A DNA stretch of 64,000 nucleotides from Phellopilus nigrolimitatus (GCA_021029095.1 JAJOHG010000049.1:1-64000); one strand, 5' to 3'. Counted from the stretch's first letter, positions 9,647 to 22,137 are shown. The notes: generated by a model not told the origin, from the sequence alone. Numbers and translations: made by a program.

Positions 9647-11554
9647 GCGTCTGCGATCGCATTTACGACGTTTATGGACCGCGTAAGATTCTTGATTGCG
9701 AGCAACTCAGCGAATAGCTTGAAATGAATCGCGGTGCCAAAGTACACTGTTACAACCGCGTCAGAATGCGTGGTCAGTATTGAACTGAGGGACGCACCAA
9801 GCGTGGAGACGAGCTGCGTGAGCACGAAAATATAGACGGCCCCGGTAAGATAAACACTCTTATGGCTTACTGAATGGCACAGACGCGTCGTCAGCGATCT
9901 GAGCAGTTGTGCAAGGATATAGCAAACTAGCAAACGTATACGTACATCTCCAGATACGCATCGTGAAGAACGTTTGCACGATGAAGCAGATACATGCGGT
10001 GAAGAACACCATAATCATTAATGTCCTGTATATGAATCAGTCTCCTGCCCGTTCCAACTCATTCTAGTCCAGAATATAAGCTTACTTCTCAAGGGTTGCG
10101 AGGAACAATGGATTCCCGTACTCCGTAATGAGGTAGATATAGCAGCTATGCGTGATGAGCCCCTGGTGCACCGTGTCGAAGATCCAAACGGAGAACACGA
10201 CCATCTTGATCCATAGTTCGTCCTTCCCATATGTCTGTGGGTACGTTTAAACGGAACATCGAACGAAAAGGAATAAAAGGCGGACATCATAGTAATAGTA
10301 CATCTGCACGGTTCCTGCGCCCCACAGCCTGGAAGGACAAAACATCAGTTTTATTATTCTTGCTTTTGAGGAGGTCATTACCCCATAGCAAAGCTAGAAA
10401 AAAAGTTAGATGTTCTATTTGATACGATAAATAAATGAGCGAGCTTACATGACGCCGAGGAACAGCGCGCCCATCTGCAGGGAACAAAAGCGACATTGAG
10501 ACATTGATATGTCAGTAGCGAGCCAGAGGAGCTCCTACCGTGTTGTCCAATGCCGGAAGACCAGTACCAGAGCTCATCTTGGGTGGGCAAGGGAGCTACA
10601 CGTTCGATGTCGGCGCCTAGTGATGTACTCTCGATGAAGTGAACGCGAAAGACAATGATGAGAAGGAGGGGCGCAGATAATATTCATGATATACATTTCT
10701 TGACCGCCCGGCCCTGAGAAGAACTCAAGACGTCGACCTCCGTTATGAAGGATTGTAGATGATCATACGCGAACCTTCATATAATTGAATCGTAGATTGT
10801 AAGAAGTGAAAGCGGGGAAATGGTCATCAGATCCGCGCATGAATTTCAAACACGAGGTCTATCTGTGACTAGGGTCTATTATATAAGAGCAAAAAATGCC
10901 TTATTGGGCTGACCGCCGTGGGACACCGACCTTCGTCGCCGACAATTTCCACCTCGCCGTCGCCGACTAGTGCAACGAGAATCGCATGCTGATTTTTTTT
11001 TTCCGTCAAGAAAACTAGCTTCATTTTGCTACACAAACGGCCACCATTTGCGCCGCGCACTTGGTCAGTCATCACTTATTGGAGGTGGGTCTAAAGTGAT
11101 GGTGACTGTTGCGCACACTTCTACGTAGTACGACAGAACAAGAAGCGGCTAAATAAGGGTTCCAAGGATGTTTGGCCCAGGGGTGACTACGCGTTCGTAC
11201 GTAACTCACCAGCGATTCCTGACGGAATCTACATAAAAGCACGACTTACTAATTCCGTTGCCGAGTGTGCCTAGTCCGAAAACTTAGGAATGCTTCAAAC
11301 AAAGATATTATCGACGCTTGAGGTGCTAGAGCTTTCAATAACTTCTATCATACGGCGCAAGACGCTTTATACTTTGCCATGGGTAGTAAATCTCCTGCAT
11401 TAATCATGCCGAATTTAATATTTACTTGATTTTCTCAGGCCAGATGCCGATCGCTTCGTGGCATAGCTGAAGGGAAGCCTGCTTTGTACCCGATAGTCCA
11501 TCAGACCTCGGGTGCTACGCTTGAAGAAACACTAGCTTTCAGCCAACTGCGGAC

Positions 11555-11820
11555 TCAGACGTTCATGTCTTTTGAATTGGACCACCCATTTCTGATCGAC
11601 AACAGAGGATTTTCATCGGCATTGTCGAAACGAGCCGAGATGAGATAAGCCTTGGAGCAAGTGAACAGTCTCAACGAAGGTTCAGAACTGAAACTCACTG
11701 GCATGGGAATAGCGCCCTTCACAATGGTACCATTCTGAGCCTAGTTATGCTTGAAGACGCCGCTCCGGTTAGCAGAAGATGGCGTGAACAGGCCAGGGCC
11801 GTAAGCTTCATCAAAGTGTT
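11555..11820 (-). pseudogene. coding-like fragment with in-frame stop, unidentified
   Basis: On the minus strand a protein-like stretch beginning FDEAYGPGLFTPSS reads through one TAG after VFKHN, continues NGTIVKGAIPMPVS and FSSEPSLRLFTCS, and ends SNSKDMNV before a stop at 11555. Just upstream (about 11880-11945) another frame gives RILRLVSKAFQQFGPPGTG, which could be a preceding exon. I do not recognise the family. The balanced composition and the single stop suggest a recently broken gene, or an intron over the stop that I did not place. Confidence 0.35.
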
Positions 11821-11974
11821 AGTCTGTGACTGATGGATTAAAATATCTAGTAAAGATTCAATGATATGTAACTCAGTTCAGTCCAAAGCCAGTTCCTGGA
11901 GGCCCAAATTGCTGGAAGGCCTTCGAGACCAGTCGAAGAATTCGAGGGTCGAAAATACATAGTTCTGTTAAACG

Positions 11975-12090
11975 AGCCAACCCCCGGTTTGAGACCGGAC
12001 CAAACCAGGGGTTTAATCTCGGTTGGGCACCGCGCATTCGGTTCGCAAAATACTCAACCTGTCCAAGAACCGGGTTCAGAACGCGAAATG
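11975..12090. repeat. GGTTTGG/CCAAACC-rich dispersed repeat, copy 1
   Basis: Contains GGTTTGAGACCGGACCAAAC and a GCGCATTCGGTTCG block that match the copy at the right end of the window (63815-63985) in the same order. Its edges are not sharp and I saw no target duplication. Confidence 0.55.
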
Positions 12091-13004
12091 GTAAGAAATC
12101 GAAATTTTGTGTTCTGAATGCCGGTCGTCTGTATAATTCAATCCTCGACCTCGTCTACGACGTCCTCCGCCTTGCTGGCGTTGCACAGCAATAGGTAAGT
12201 ACCTTTTCTTTTGAGCTTTCAGATTCAAACATGCCACCAGTTTCCCAAACGGCCATGTCGTCTAATCCGTATTTTCGTCGTCCTCCCGGATGTCACCACA
12301 TGCCTCGAGCGGCCCATCACCACATGCTTACAATACAGTTTCTGCGGTTGTTCAGATCAGTCTCGGCGGGTTCTCGGCGGGATAAAGGGGCGGTTCACAC
12401 ATAGGACGGAGGACTTCCGTGCGGAATCAGTGCACAGCCTCCTTCTCGCGGCCGGTCACCAAGGGCTGCGAGTGCCTTTCTGTCAACGATCTTCCCTTTT
12501 GCTGCCAGTTCATGAGCTCCGGAGTGCCTTGAAACCGCAAGCAGATGCACGAACGACAATATCGCGGCATGGATCCTTTCCACATGTATTGCGCGTGCAG
12601 CCGCTCCACGTCATCCGCATCGCGCCCGCTCAACTATCGTCTTCGCACGGCCGACCGCTCGTCCTCTCGGATAGACATCTTAGGTGCGAAGATACGCCGC
12701 TGTATTGCGCAGATATGTCGCAGCCACGCAGGTACGCTGTGTTCCACCTTCTCTTGCGTAAGGATATCTCACGCTGTCGCTGCTGCTCGTATGGGTGCCC
12801 TCCCGCTTGCACGGGTCTCTCGTGCATTGCTACCCTTCCCTCGCATGGATGCGGGCATGCACGTTGTTTAGTGGTTTATAAATCATTTATTATTTGAGCT
12901 GTCGAATTTGATGATTCTGTTACCATAGATATTAAAGTAACAATTGTTAGGAAAACACGTCTATTTAGTTTTGGGTGCAAAATATCTATGCTACAATGTT
13001 TGGT

Positions 13005-13110
13005 CCGATAAAACCGACCCAAACGACTTGAGTCGATTCCGGTTGGGTCTGGGCCAAAATTTGCGAATGAACCGGACGTGTGGGTGAAAGCTGGACCGAA
13101 CCAAACTTCG
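13005..13110. repeat. GGTTTGG/CCAAACC-rich dispersed repeat, copy 2 (diverged)
   Basis: Contains CCGATAAAACCGACCCAAAC, GGGCCAAAATTTGCGAA and GGACCGAACCAAAC, related to the copies at about 12.0 kb and 63.9 kb. The shared GGCCAAAATTTGCGAA block links it most closely to the 63.9-kb copy. Confidence 0.5.
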
Positions 13111-13484
13111 GCAACGTAGACACGGGAAATTGTCCGATATTCCAGCAGAATAGAAGATCACAGATGGAACCGCGAGATCGCGCAACAGATTCGATAGCGA
13201 AATAGACATTTACTGAGCACTTTAACGCGTTCCGCAGAAGCCGGGATGATTGGGGCCCAATCTCCTGGCCTTTGGGGAGGGGTTCCATGATTCACCATAT
13301 GCAAACCTCAAAGTGGTGTGTGGCTATAGCTATATATACTCAGCAGGCTGCAGTCTTCGTATGAAATAAAGACAGACTGTGTCCTACACAGCGCCCTGGA
13401 ACTCCGCAACCTCTTTATGTCGCTTACGGTCGAGAACCGCCCACCACTAAGACATCGCGAAACAGCCTTCATCTAGTAAGTAAA

Positions 13485-15778
13485 TCAAATCGAGAGGCTC
13501 CTCAGTATTTCCGCGTCGCCTTTCTCGAACGGGTGATCCTCCAGTACCGCTCGGATGAGCGCCACGGAATTCTCGTCCCGTGGCTCAATTGTGAACCCAA
13601 AAGGACTCGGATGGCTGAAGCTCAATAATCAGGAATGGCAGCGTGAAAAACACTGGACTGTGAAAACAAACCTGATTATTCCAGGAGAGTACTCATAAAC
13701 TGGCACGATCTCGCGCCCTGATGCGTCTTTGGCGCGAGAAATGTTGAATACCGCAACAGTCATAGCGATCGAGAGGAATAGTGAAACATCAGCAAGCTCT
13801 TTTCCCGGGCAGACCCTAATCGATTGTAAAACCATTGATTATTGGGTTCTGTAGCTGCTGACAAAAGAATCTCATACCTCCTTCCAAACCCGAAAACAAG
13901 AGTCCGCGAGTCCATCTCGGGAGCTTCTCCCAGGAAGCGCTCCGGCTTGAACTCAAATGGGTCTTTGTAGGTACAGGGGTCGTGAGTCATCTGCCTTTGC
14001 GAGAATCAGTAGATATCCCGAAAGAACAGGAATGGCTAAAATGTGTGCATGTTTACCAGATATTCGACAGCACGATAGTGCCTTTAGGAATACGATAGTC
14101 CATGTATGTGTCCTCTTCTGTCACAACGTGCGGGATGCCTACGATTGTAATGAAAATGAGCAAACTACCACGAGAGTATCTAGATGAGAAAAGAGTGGCA
14201 CACACCCATCGGAACAACGTTATTCCACCTCAATACCTCCTTTTCAAGCGCCTCGATATAAGGAAGACGCTCCCTGTCTGCGAGCGTAGGAAGGCGCGTG
14301 TGCCCTACAACACGGTCCACTTCCTCCTTTGCTTTCTTGAACGCATCTGGAAATAGTAACATTGCGAGGAAGAACGTCGTCACTGCCGAAACGGTCTGTT
14401 TCTCGCTGAGTATACGAAGGTACAGCAGAAAACATGATACCGAGAACTCGCCACAAAATCTACTCACCGTGTCTGCTCCCCCACCATAGAGCGTCGTTGC
14501 AATCCATTTCATGTCTTTTTCATCCGACACTTGCTTCTCAATGAGGTCGCTCGCGAACGAAGGTATAGCATGACCATTTTTCTAAGGACATATATGTATC
14601 AAGCCTTTTCAAAAAATAAAGACACACTGACTATCTGAGCCTTGACGAATGCAAACGGCCTGTCGACGAAGTCCATCGTCAGCGAGCGCCAATCGCGCGC
14701 AGTCCTTTTAAATTTCATCCCGGGGAGCCACGCTGGCAGGTGTTGCACTGTCAGTCATTCCTCACATACGTTTATTTTGTGCAGAATGTCAAATGCGAGT
14801 GCCGGTAATTTAATATATACAAAGATGTTATGGTAAGTAATTGATGAGGAGCTAATGGAGAATTGACGCACGGAATGGCAAGATGTCGACAATCCAGGTT
14901 CCCGCCCGACATGATTTGGAGAATGCTTCGAGCGCCGCGTCTGCGAGATCAACAAACGGGTCCGGACCATGAGGCTCGATCGTGTATCCGTGGGAGATAC
15001 TCAAAATAATTGCCCCGGCGGTACTAATTAGAAGATGCAGTTACCAACACATGTTGATGTCATATTTAGGTTCCCTTCTCACAGATAAAGTATTCAATTG
15101 CTCACGTCCGAATGTGCTTGGTGAGATCTTTGGGCTGTTCAAAGAGGCGGAAAAGAAAGCGGCGCGTTTCAATCTCTTCAAGTTCAACGAAGCGCGCCAT
15201 CACAGCGCGTGTACCGATGCATGCGTGCATCTCCTTGCGATGAGCTCTAAACTGAGCCCCGTACGGGAGAAGAGTCGTCGTGCCCGAGAATCCCACCCTG
15301 AATTGGAGAAAGAAACAATATACGGTGAGCGATAGAACATACTTGGAAATCAAGAGAGCGTATGCTGGAGGGAAAAGGGTAGGAAGCATACATTTGACCG
15401 CCGAAGGGGAAAGCCGGCCGGCTTGAGTAGATGCGCGAACGTTTCTCCAAGAGATCGAATGTAACCTGCGTGTCGTTCAAGATAACGATTGTCGTACCGA
15501 ATGCGGAGACAGAGCTGATGGGGCCTGACGATGATAAACTTAGGCGTGATACATAGTTTTTCCGACTGACACGCACCATACAAATCCTTGTGCTTTGCCC
15601 AGTGAGGGCCTTCCAACCCCTCTGGCAAATCCAATAAGTTTTGTATGACGGGAAGTGGTGGGGGCCCCGGAGGCAGGGGCAGTTTGTTTCGGTCTTTCTT
15701 AGTGCGTACTAAGCGAATGAGGAGAACAACTGTGAGGAGACCGAGAGCGATGTCGAGAACCTTTAGAGGATTGATCAT
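13485..15778 (-). CDS. cytochrome P450, OrdA-like (E-class group I)
   Basis: Second P450 of the window, with more introns than the first. In order: an N-terminal anchor, the hinge [20 protein letters not shown] split by the first intron, the I-helix GGGADT/T also split by an intron, the K-helix EKEVLR, KPERF, and [15 protein letters not shown] with an intron inside the heme loop. The last exon ends [20 protein letters not shown] before a TGA at 13485. Splice-compatible exons cover every landmark, and I saw no stop or frameshift, so the gene looks functional. The start at 15778 gives a short hydrophobic anchor before the hinge. Same strand and family as the gene at 902-2689, and probably once its close neighbour before the copia insertion enlarged the gap. 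Substrate unknown. Confidence 0.94.
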
Positions 15779-16309
15779 GGCGGGTGTGGGGAATACTGAA
15801 CGAGGAACGCAAACGAGCCCTCTTTATTTGTAGCCAGAAATCTGAGGGTCCACGTTGGCAGTGTCCATACCTATTCTGAGAACTGTATCGAAGCTATCTA
15901 GAAAAAAAAAATTTTGATACAGACTTCCATACTGTACGGAGAGGTCCTCGATGAATCGTGAGTATTTGTCCATTCAAGCGGAATACCGTTTTGACAAAAC
16001 CCCGACGTATAGCCCAGCTCAAACTGAACGTCCATAGCCTTTTTAAAAACATGATCCCGAAGAGAAGCTGGTCATAGCCAAGACGTTTTGCGGAGTGCGG
16101 GAGCACGTGTTACAGGCGTTTTTATAACGGCCCCACCGAAAAGATGACGTAGACGATAGGATCGTGCGAATGTGGTTGTCACCCAGTCGGCGGCAAGATG
16201 GCGCGAGATTTTTGTATTCCGTATTTCTATGAAAACGGCTGTAAGGTTTTTTTGCGTCAAATTCGCGACAATGCGAATAGAACCATTGTCAAGAGTTGAC
16301 TTTTTTCAA

Positions 16310-16895
16310 CCCTCCAACTACGTGATTCCGTTGCGTACGGCTTGAGAATATCTTTAGACCAGGTTCCATTAAGCAAGGTACTGTAGGAACAGGTACGCGG
16401 ATACCACTTTTGCGGAAAACTCGAAGAACGTATGCGGAGGAACAGCTACACGAAGTGCAGCTCTAAAGTCGTGTTAAAATTCGGAACCTTAGTTTCTGAC
16501 TATCGCGCGGAGGAAGCGGTCTATGATCTGATGAAAGGAGATAGTGTTGAAATACTGAGAGGGGGTCGCTGGTAGTCGCGCACAGAGTCCGTTTGTCAAG
16601 ACACGAGTCGGCTCCTTTCAATACTCCGACTACGCGATTCCGTTGCATACAGCTTGAGAGTATTTTTAGGCCAGGTTCCATTAAACAAGGTATCGTAGGA
16701 ACAGGTTCGCAGATGCCACTTTTGTGGAAGACTCGAAGAGCATATGCGGAAGCACGGCTGCACGGTGTGCAGTTCCAAGGTTGTGTTAATTTCGGAACCT
16801 TAGTTTATGACTATCGCGTGGAGGAAGCGGTCGATGATCTTAGGAGAGGAGATAGTGTCGCTGGTAGTCGCGCACAAAGTCCGTTTGACCCGTTG
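16310..16895. repeat. tandem duplication, about 312-bp unit, two diverged copies
   Basis: The blocks GATTCCGTTGC, CAGGTTCCATTAA, TTCGGAACCTTAGTTT, GAGGAAGCGGTC and CGCTGGTAGTCGCGCACA recur in the same order about 290-312 bases apart, first from 16310 and then from 16623. The copies differ at many positions, so the duplication is old. No open frame is shared by both copies. Confidence 0.8.
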
Positions 16896-16999
16896 GCAGT
16901 GGGGCGAGATACAAATCATTGAGTAAGATGTGGACCGGCTTTAAGTTGAAGCTTCCGCTTAGTGCTGCTGGGACTAGCGAGCTACCTCGAGGCCACCAC

Positions 17000-17490
17000 G
17001 CGTCGTCTGGAAGCAGATAACAATGCAAGATCTCTGGCGACGGATAAAACCGTGATGGGACCAAAACACAATGCCTTGGGCAATCTTGATTCTTTAGGAT
17101 TTACCTTCCGCTGCATTCTGACGCTAAGAAGTGGGACTTCTAGTTTCGTTCGCAGACGTTCGACCAAAAATTTCGTTCTAAACTCTCCAGTCAACCCCCT
17201 ATCACGTGCATACGACGTCACGCGTGACCACCTGCGACTATCGTCCTGCAGCACTATTTTCGCTATTGGTGGCGCGGGTCTGAATCTGTGTCTCGCGTCG
17301 TTACCTTGCGCTTTTCAGACAATTTCTTATAGCTGCCGGAACGTGTGCTGAGGTGATCATCTTGACGACCTCACCTTGAAGTCCCTCAAGGTAAATTTAC
17401 ATGAGTTCTCGAAGCATTGCATTTTGATCTCATCACGGAATTGTCCGTCGCCAGAGATCTTGCATTGCTATCTGGTTGCTACGAAGCGAC
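17000..17490. repeat. interrupted, diverged inverted repeat
   Basis: CAAGATCTCTGGCGACGGA near 17027 is matched inverted by TCCGTCGCCAGAGATCTTG near 17445. Weaker similarity continues outward on both sides. The loop is about 400 bp. This may be the remains of a small inverted-repeat transposon, but no target duplication is evident. Confidence 0.6.
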
Positions 17491-18334
17491 ACGACCGCGG
17501 TACTAGCTATCGAGCTAAGGTGTTTTCTATCTCAAGTCACCTCACCTTCCGGCTGCAACTAGAATTTCTGTCCTGATTTCGTCTCAACTCGTGTAACCTA
17601 CCGACCATCCTTTTATAGCTAAATGAGAACTCGTTTAGGGACGCAAGTTAGCTACATGTACTGGCCGGTATCTATCCCAGTTCAGACAGCTAGCCGCATG
17701 ATAGCGTTCTGCAGACGAGACGCCGACACGCGTTGACATGAATTAATGTCCGAACCGAGTCATCTCCACGCCTACAAATATTCATTCAGCTGTTCGGCAT
17801 ATGCTTCGAATGTCCCGGTCATTCATTATGTAAGAATAAGTTACTTTTTGACCCTGCCGAAGAAGTTAACATGTGCTATATGCGCCCTTCTTGCATCAAC
17901 TAGATCTGCAAGGCCGGTGTTTCCTGCAATTCCTCCTTTTTCTAATCAGCGATCGATTGAACGCGGCTGTCTCCTTGACTTTGGACGTAATTCTTTGTAC
18001 ACAGCGCTGCATTGTTGTAGTGGTCTGCGACACGAGGGCAACGGAAGAAACGGATGTGGTTAGCATGTGGCCACCATGGAGCAGACGGCTAGCCTAAATC
18101 GCAAGAGTTTCCGTCGTACGAACATCACATCTCCTTCCAGAAGCGCTTTCGAAGCGAAGTCCGATTAACCCTGGTACCCCAGATTCGGCGCAGCTGTTCT
18201 GTTGACATGAGTTGCCGATTGTACTAGCGCCATATGTTCTCCTGATAAGCACCACCAAACGCACTCGAGAAGTCTTTTCACATCCACCTTGAGGGTGCTC
18301 GGTCCTGCTCAGAGTACGACGCAACGTCTTAGCC

Positions 18335-20248
18335 ATGAGCACGACACCCGCATTACCTGCGCTGGACAACACGGTATGGAAACTCGCGTTCTATGAAAAT
18401 ACGCTCGTTGATCCCTCTCTGCATTTAGCTCGGCGCGTTGTACATCGGAGTCGTGTAAGTTGTCCAGCACAATTTTTTTTGAACCGAGATGGTTCGTTTC
18501 TGACGCGAGCATACCACAGATTCTGCATGGCGTGAGTCTCCCTGAAGCTCTGTATCTAATCTCTCGCTCTAACCATACGTCTTCAAGCCTGTGGGCAGCA
18601 GGGACGGTGCAGGTGTATTACTATTATAACGTGCGTTTACCTGCTTCATCTTCAGTACAAATCCAATGCTTACGCTCAGACTTCGGACGAGTAGATGTAC
18701 CCGAACGATAATTGGTGGTTTAAATCCCTTGTACGCTCTTTTATGCATCCCTTCATGAAATAATGCGCCCGCGCTGATGAATTGGTCTGCAGGTTGCCGG
18801 AGTCTGGATACTGGACACCATCCACCAGGGACTGATCACGCATGCGTGCTATATTTATCTGGTCACCCAATATGCGAACGTGCCATTTCTCTCTCTTCTC
18901 GAGCCGTCTCTTAATGTACGTTGCATAAGTTGTTCTTTTTTCAAACGTGATCTGATTTTGCAACCTTTGAAGTACATGGTCCTCGTCAGCGTAAGGGGAC
19001 TGCTTTTAACTCGCTAGTGCTTATCCTAATTTCTGCTTCCAGGCTTTTACTTGTCTGCCGGTCCAGTGTTATCTCGTGTACCGTATCTGGAAGCGTGCGT
19101 ACTTATTCTTTTATTTGGTTTAAATGTGCTCTTGGTCTCACGAGAAACAGTCAGCTGCGGAAACGTATTCGTAGTGTCTGCCATCATGACTACGGTCATC
19201 GCCGAGTTTGTCGCGGTCTTAGGTGCGTCGTATTTGTAATATTGGGTACGGTTCGTGCCTCTGAGATTTTTGTTTGCGTAGCGTTCTTCGGACGAGGGTA
19301 TGTTCAGCATGCTCATGTATGAACTCATATTCTAAACCCAACCCTTTCAAACAGGGTCCAATATACGACCTACAAGGAGGTCCTGACGATCTGGTGGCTT
19401 TCGGTCACCGTCAACTCTTTGACTGCGGCCTCCGACGTTGCCGTCGCAGCGGCACTCATTTTCTACCTCAATCGCGCGCGCACGGGCTTCCAGCGCTCTG
19501 AATCAGCCATAAACCGTCTAATCTTCTTCTCAATCAACACGGGTCTCGTGACGAGCGTTTCAGCAATCATATCGGTTATTTTCGTGCGTTTTCATCATTT
19601 ATAGGTGGCATCTGGGCCAGAGTCGGCTGATCTCAGAAACTATCTTAGCTCTGTGTCTTTCCAAGTACGCTCATATACATTGCGTTCTATATGGCTGTCA
19701 GCAAGCGTACGTCTGCATTTATTATTTGCCCCTGTGCAATCTAGAAACCGCTCTAACACTCGAACACACCACTCATCTTCGCCCTGGTTCACGAAGTATA
19801 TGCAAACTCCCTTTTCACGACGTACGTTTCTCCTCTTCCTGCCATTTTGCTTCCTATATTCGACGAAAAACAAAAGCTCACTCGCATATTTACAGCCTGA
19901 ATTCACGGAATAGCACGCGCGAGAACCTGAATGGCGAGAATTCTACTAGCGGCTCTAACCAGTTTCGGCTTTCTGCTCTGCGGCCTACCAGAAATGGCAC
20001 AAAAGGACGCTTCGTCGGCACTCCCGATAGCCAGATGGGCCTGAACAGGCTCGCAATCAAGGTTGATACGGTGACGATGGACGATACCACTGAGGCGAAG
20101 GTGAGCTCACTGGCTAGTCCTGACCTAATGTTTCATTTGTTGATTTGCTCCGCCGATAAAACGTGTAAAGACTCACTTCGACAACGAGGACAGGTCCGGG
20201 GGCCACGCGTATGAGGACAAAGGGAGCCTCTCGGATAGTCAGGTATAG
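18335..20248 (+). CDS. DUF6534 multi-pass membrane protein
   Basis: Intact relative of the copia-split gene. Exon 1 encodes MSTTPALPALDNT. Further short exons give LGALYIGVV, LWAAGTVQVYYYYN, YPNDNWWFK, the family block VWILDTIHQGLITHACYIY, a segment ending CYLVYRIWK, then FYLNRARTGFQRSESAINRL and the loop SINTGLVTSVSAI. A tail rich in Ser/Asn/Arg follows and ends GSLSDSQV before a TAG at 20246-20248. About six or seven hydrophobic spans are expected. The family is basidiomycete-specific and of unknown function; receptor-like roles have been suggested from topology only. The start matches the MSS-GLPALDNT start of its paralogue. Exon edges in the 19000-19330 section are uncertain. Confidence 0.88.
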
Positions 20249-21364
20249 GATGCACACGGAGGGAAATATTTTCCGTCACAGCATCAGCGAACATATGTTG
20301 CAACATTTTGATTATTACCTTTTATCGACTGGTTCACAGCTATGTATGTAAGGACAACCTGTAGTTTGTCCACGGAGTATCGTAGCAACAAGTGTATGTA
20401 TCAGAATGTCATCATATGATACGGCTTGTACCCAAGGCAGCAGCCGTCTTCTCACGCGGTCCAACCTGTTCAGACTTATAGTGGACATCCGCTTTCAATT
20501 TTCAGGTTGGCTTATTGTCGACTTCGCTTGAAGGCTCATGCTTCGACGACACTCAATCCGACGGCATATAAAACCCAAGTAAAAATTATGTGTATGTTCG
20601 TATTCACGCTCACGTACGACATACAAGGCGCGGTAATAACTACAGGCCAGTATAACGTCTGACATGAATCGCGCCTATATCCACAATCATTTCTAACATC
20701 AGTCCACCTTGCTGGCAAGGACTTCCTTTCAAAAAAAAAAATGCAATCCCAAAATCCAAAAAACAGAAGACAGATTCGCGCCATCTCCGCGTGTCATGCT
20801 TCACAGGGTTTTCCAAGATAGGTGCAGTCTCGATAGCATCGGCGCTCGATGTTGACGCGGAGAGTGTGGACCACAACGTCGGACATCCTTTGCGACATGG
20901 GTCAGCAAGTGATGGTATTGCATGAAGAAGGGGCTTTTAATGAGCTGATCTAGACTCCATCCTAGAGTGCTGTCAGAGTGGGACTCTGAGGCAGTCACGC
21001 CGCACCCTACGGGTGCATTTAAGCACCGCCGAGAATTGGCAGTGCAACACCGTTCCTTGCTAGAAGCAATGATCTTGATACATGTCATGATAGACGCTGA
21101 GGAGACGCCTCAAGAATCGAGAAAGAAGTCGTGCTGACTCCCTACTATCGTGCATTCCGAATCTGGCGTTGCGTTCGTTCAAGTCTCAGCATTGGCCAAA
21201 TGATGGCTTTTCTTCATTCTTCAATGCATAACAAAACCTGCCGAAGGATAAAATGATAACCATTCAGCGAGCAAAGTATACTTCAGTAATCATCAGTCAG
21301 TTACTTAGGCGCTTGACAACTTTGATCCTCCTCAAACCAATCCGCTTTAGCCCGCCGCAGTATA
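20249..21364. other. intergenic, no gene seen
   Basis: Downstream of the DUF6534 gene and downstream of the disrupted membrane-protein gene, which converge here. There is an 11-base A run at about 20731-20741. I found no coding region, repeat array or RNA gene. Confidence 0.4.
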
Positions 21365-21975
21365 TCATATCAAGTGTGAGCGAACTGCGATTAAAAGACC
21401 CACAGTGCTTAGTAGAACCGCAGAGTACAGGAATGAGACTGTCGCCACAATGGCCACAGCGAGCGACTGCTCTGCCCACACAAACACCAGCAAAGCTATC
21501 AAAAACGACTCCGTCGCAAACAACAGTGTGCTTGTAGTCACTTCAGGTACCCCTCCTGGGGTACCCCTCTTAGGGTTAACCCCTGGGTTTGGGAATCTGC
21601 CCTAAGAGGCCCCAAAAGTGTGGTCCTTTCCCAAATCGACTTGGGAGGTCCAAAATAGGCATGGGAGACCATGGGACACCCCAATGGGTGGCCCAAATGA
21701 ACATGTCCCAGCCCAACCTGAGTACACTTTTTTCTGTGCTCTATGTAGTTTCCTATACTGTTTGCCTGGTGAACTGTATATATAGGAAAGTGTATGGTGA
21801 TCACCCATTGAGGTGATAACTGAGTATTTGACATAGAAGTACACAACAATACCAAAGTAACAGCAGCAAGCCATTTTAATATATAGCATACAGGACACCC
21901 TTAGAAACACAGCTACTGTATGCCCTTATAGTCTGCTATCCAGCTGATCTTGAATTGAGAGCTTATGTGGCAAGT

Positions 21976-22137
21976 GGAATTTATTTGGGGCAACCCATGG
22001 GCAGTCTGGGTCACCCAAGACTACTTTTGGGCCACCCAAATATTTTTGGGACATCCCAAATGATTTGGGTGGCCCACATCGATTTGGGCCATTTAAATGA
22101 ATGCTTGGGTGGCCCAAGGCATTTTGGGTGACCCAAG
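21976..22137. repeat. subterminal GGG-CCC palindrome array, left arm
   Basis: A run of short palindromic sites such as GGGTGGCCCA, GGGACATCCCAAA and GGGTCACCCAA at about 18-25-bp spacing, mirrored at 24535-24696 in the right arm. Repeated subterminal sites in DNA transposons are commonly transposase-binding sites; that role is inferred here. Confidence 0.75.

Larger units (their letters stand above)
3407..10577 (-). pseudogene. DUF6534 multi-pass membrane protein gene, split by a copia element
   Basis: The N-terminal half lies at 10577-9647 and the C-terminal half at 4123-3407, with a 5.5-kb retrotransposon between. Exon 1 encodes MSSGTGLPALDNT; later exons give the family hallmarks LWGAGTVQMYYYY, VLTQLVSTLGA and KSRTGFRQSE, then ATLNTRKSIR. 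The last exon ends SRMDKSGAI before the stop at 3407. If one GCGTC copy and the element are ignored, the reading frame runs straight across the join, so the element landed inside an exon. DUF6534 proteins are an expanded basidiomycete family with several membrane spans and no established function. An intact relative sits at 18335-20248. Unless the element is spliced out, which I consider unlikely, the product is truncated after the middle membrane segments and continues into LTR-derived residues. Confidence 0.88.
10578..13484. other. 2.9-kb intergenic region with gene and repeat debris
   Basis: No intact gene recognised. It contains a stop-interrupted coding-like fragment on the minus strand (about 11555-11820) and two diverged copies of a GGTTTGG/CCAAACC-rich repeat (about 11975-12090 and 13005-13110). 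A 228-codon open frame at 12211-12897 on the plus strand has the Arg/Ser/Cys/His-rich look of non-coding sequence. Confidence 0.45.
15779..18334. other. intergenic region with two local repeats
   Basis: No intact gene recognised. The region holds a tandem duplication (about 16310-16895) and a diverged inverted repeat (about 17000-17490), listed separately. The rest, including 17500-18334 upstream of the DUF6534 gene, shows nothing I can name. Confidence 0.45.

Noticed and set aside
12211..12897. 228-codon open frame on the plus strand
   Set aside because: Composition looks non-coding, no domain, no splice partners; the other strand is equally open in parts.
21560..21590. Telomeric repeat (TTAGGG) in the palindrome tip
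   Set aside because: A single TTAGGG beside TTAACCC, not an array; chance or part of the terminal inverted repeat.
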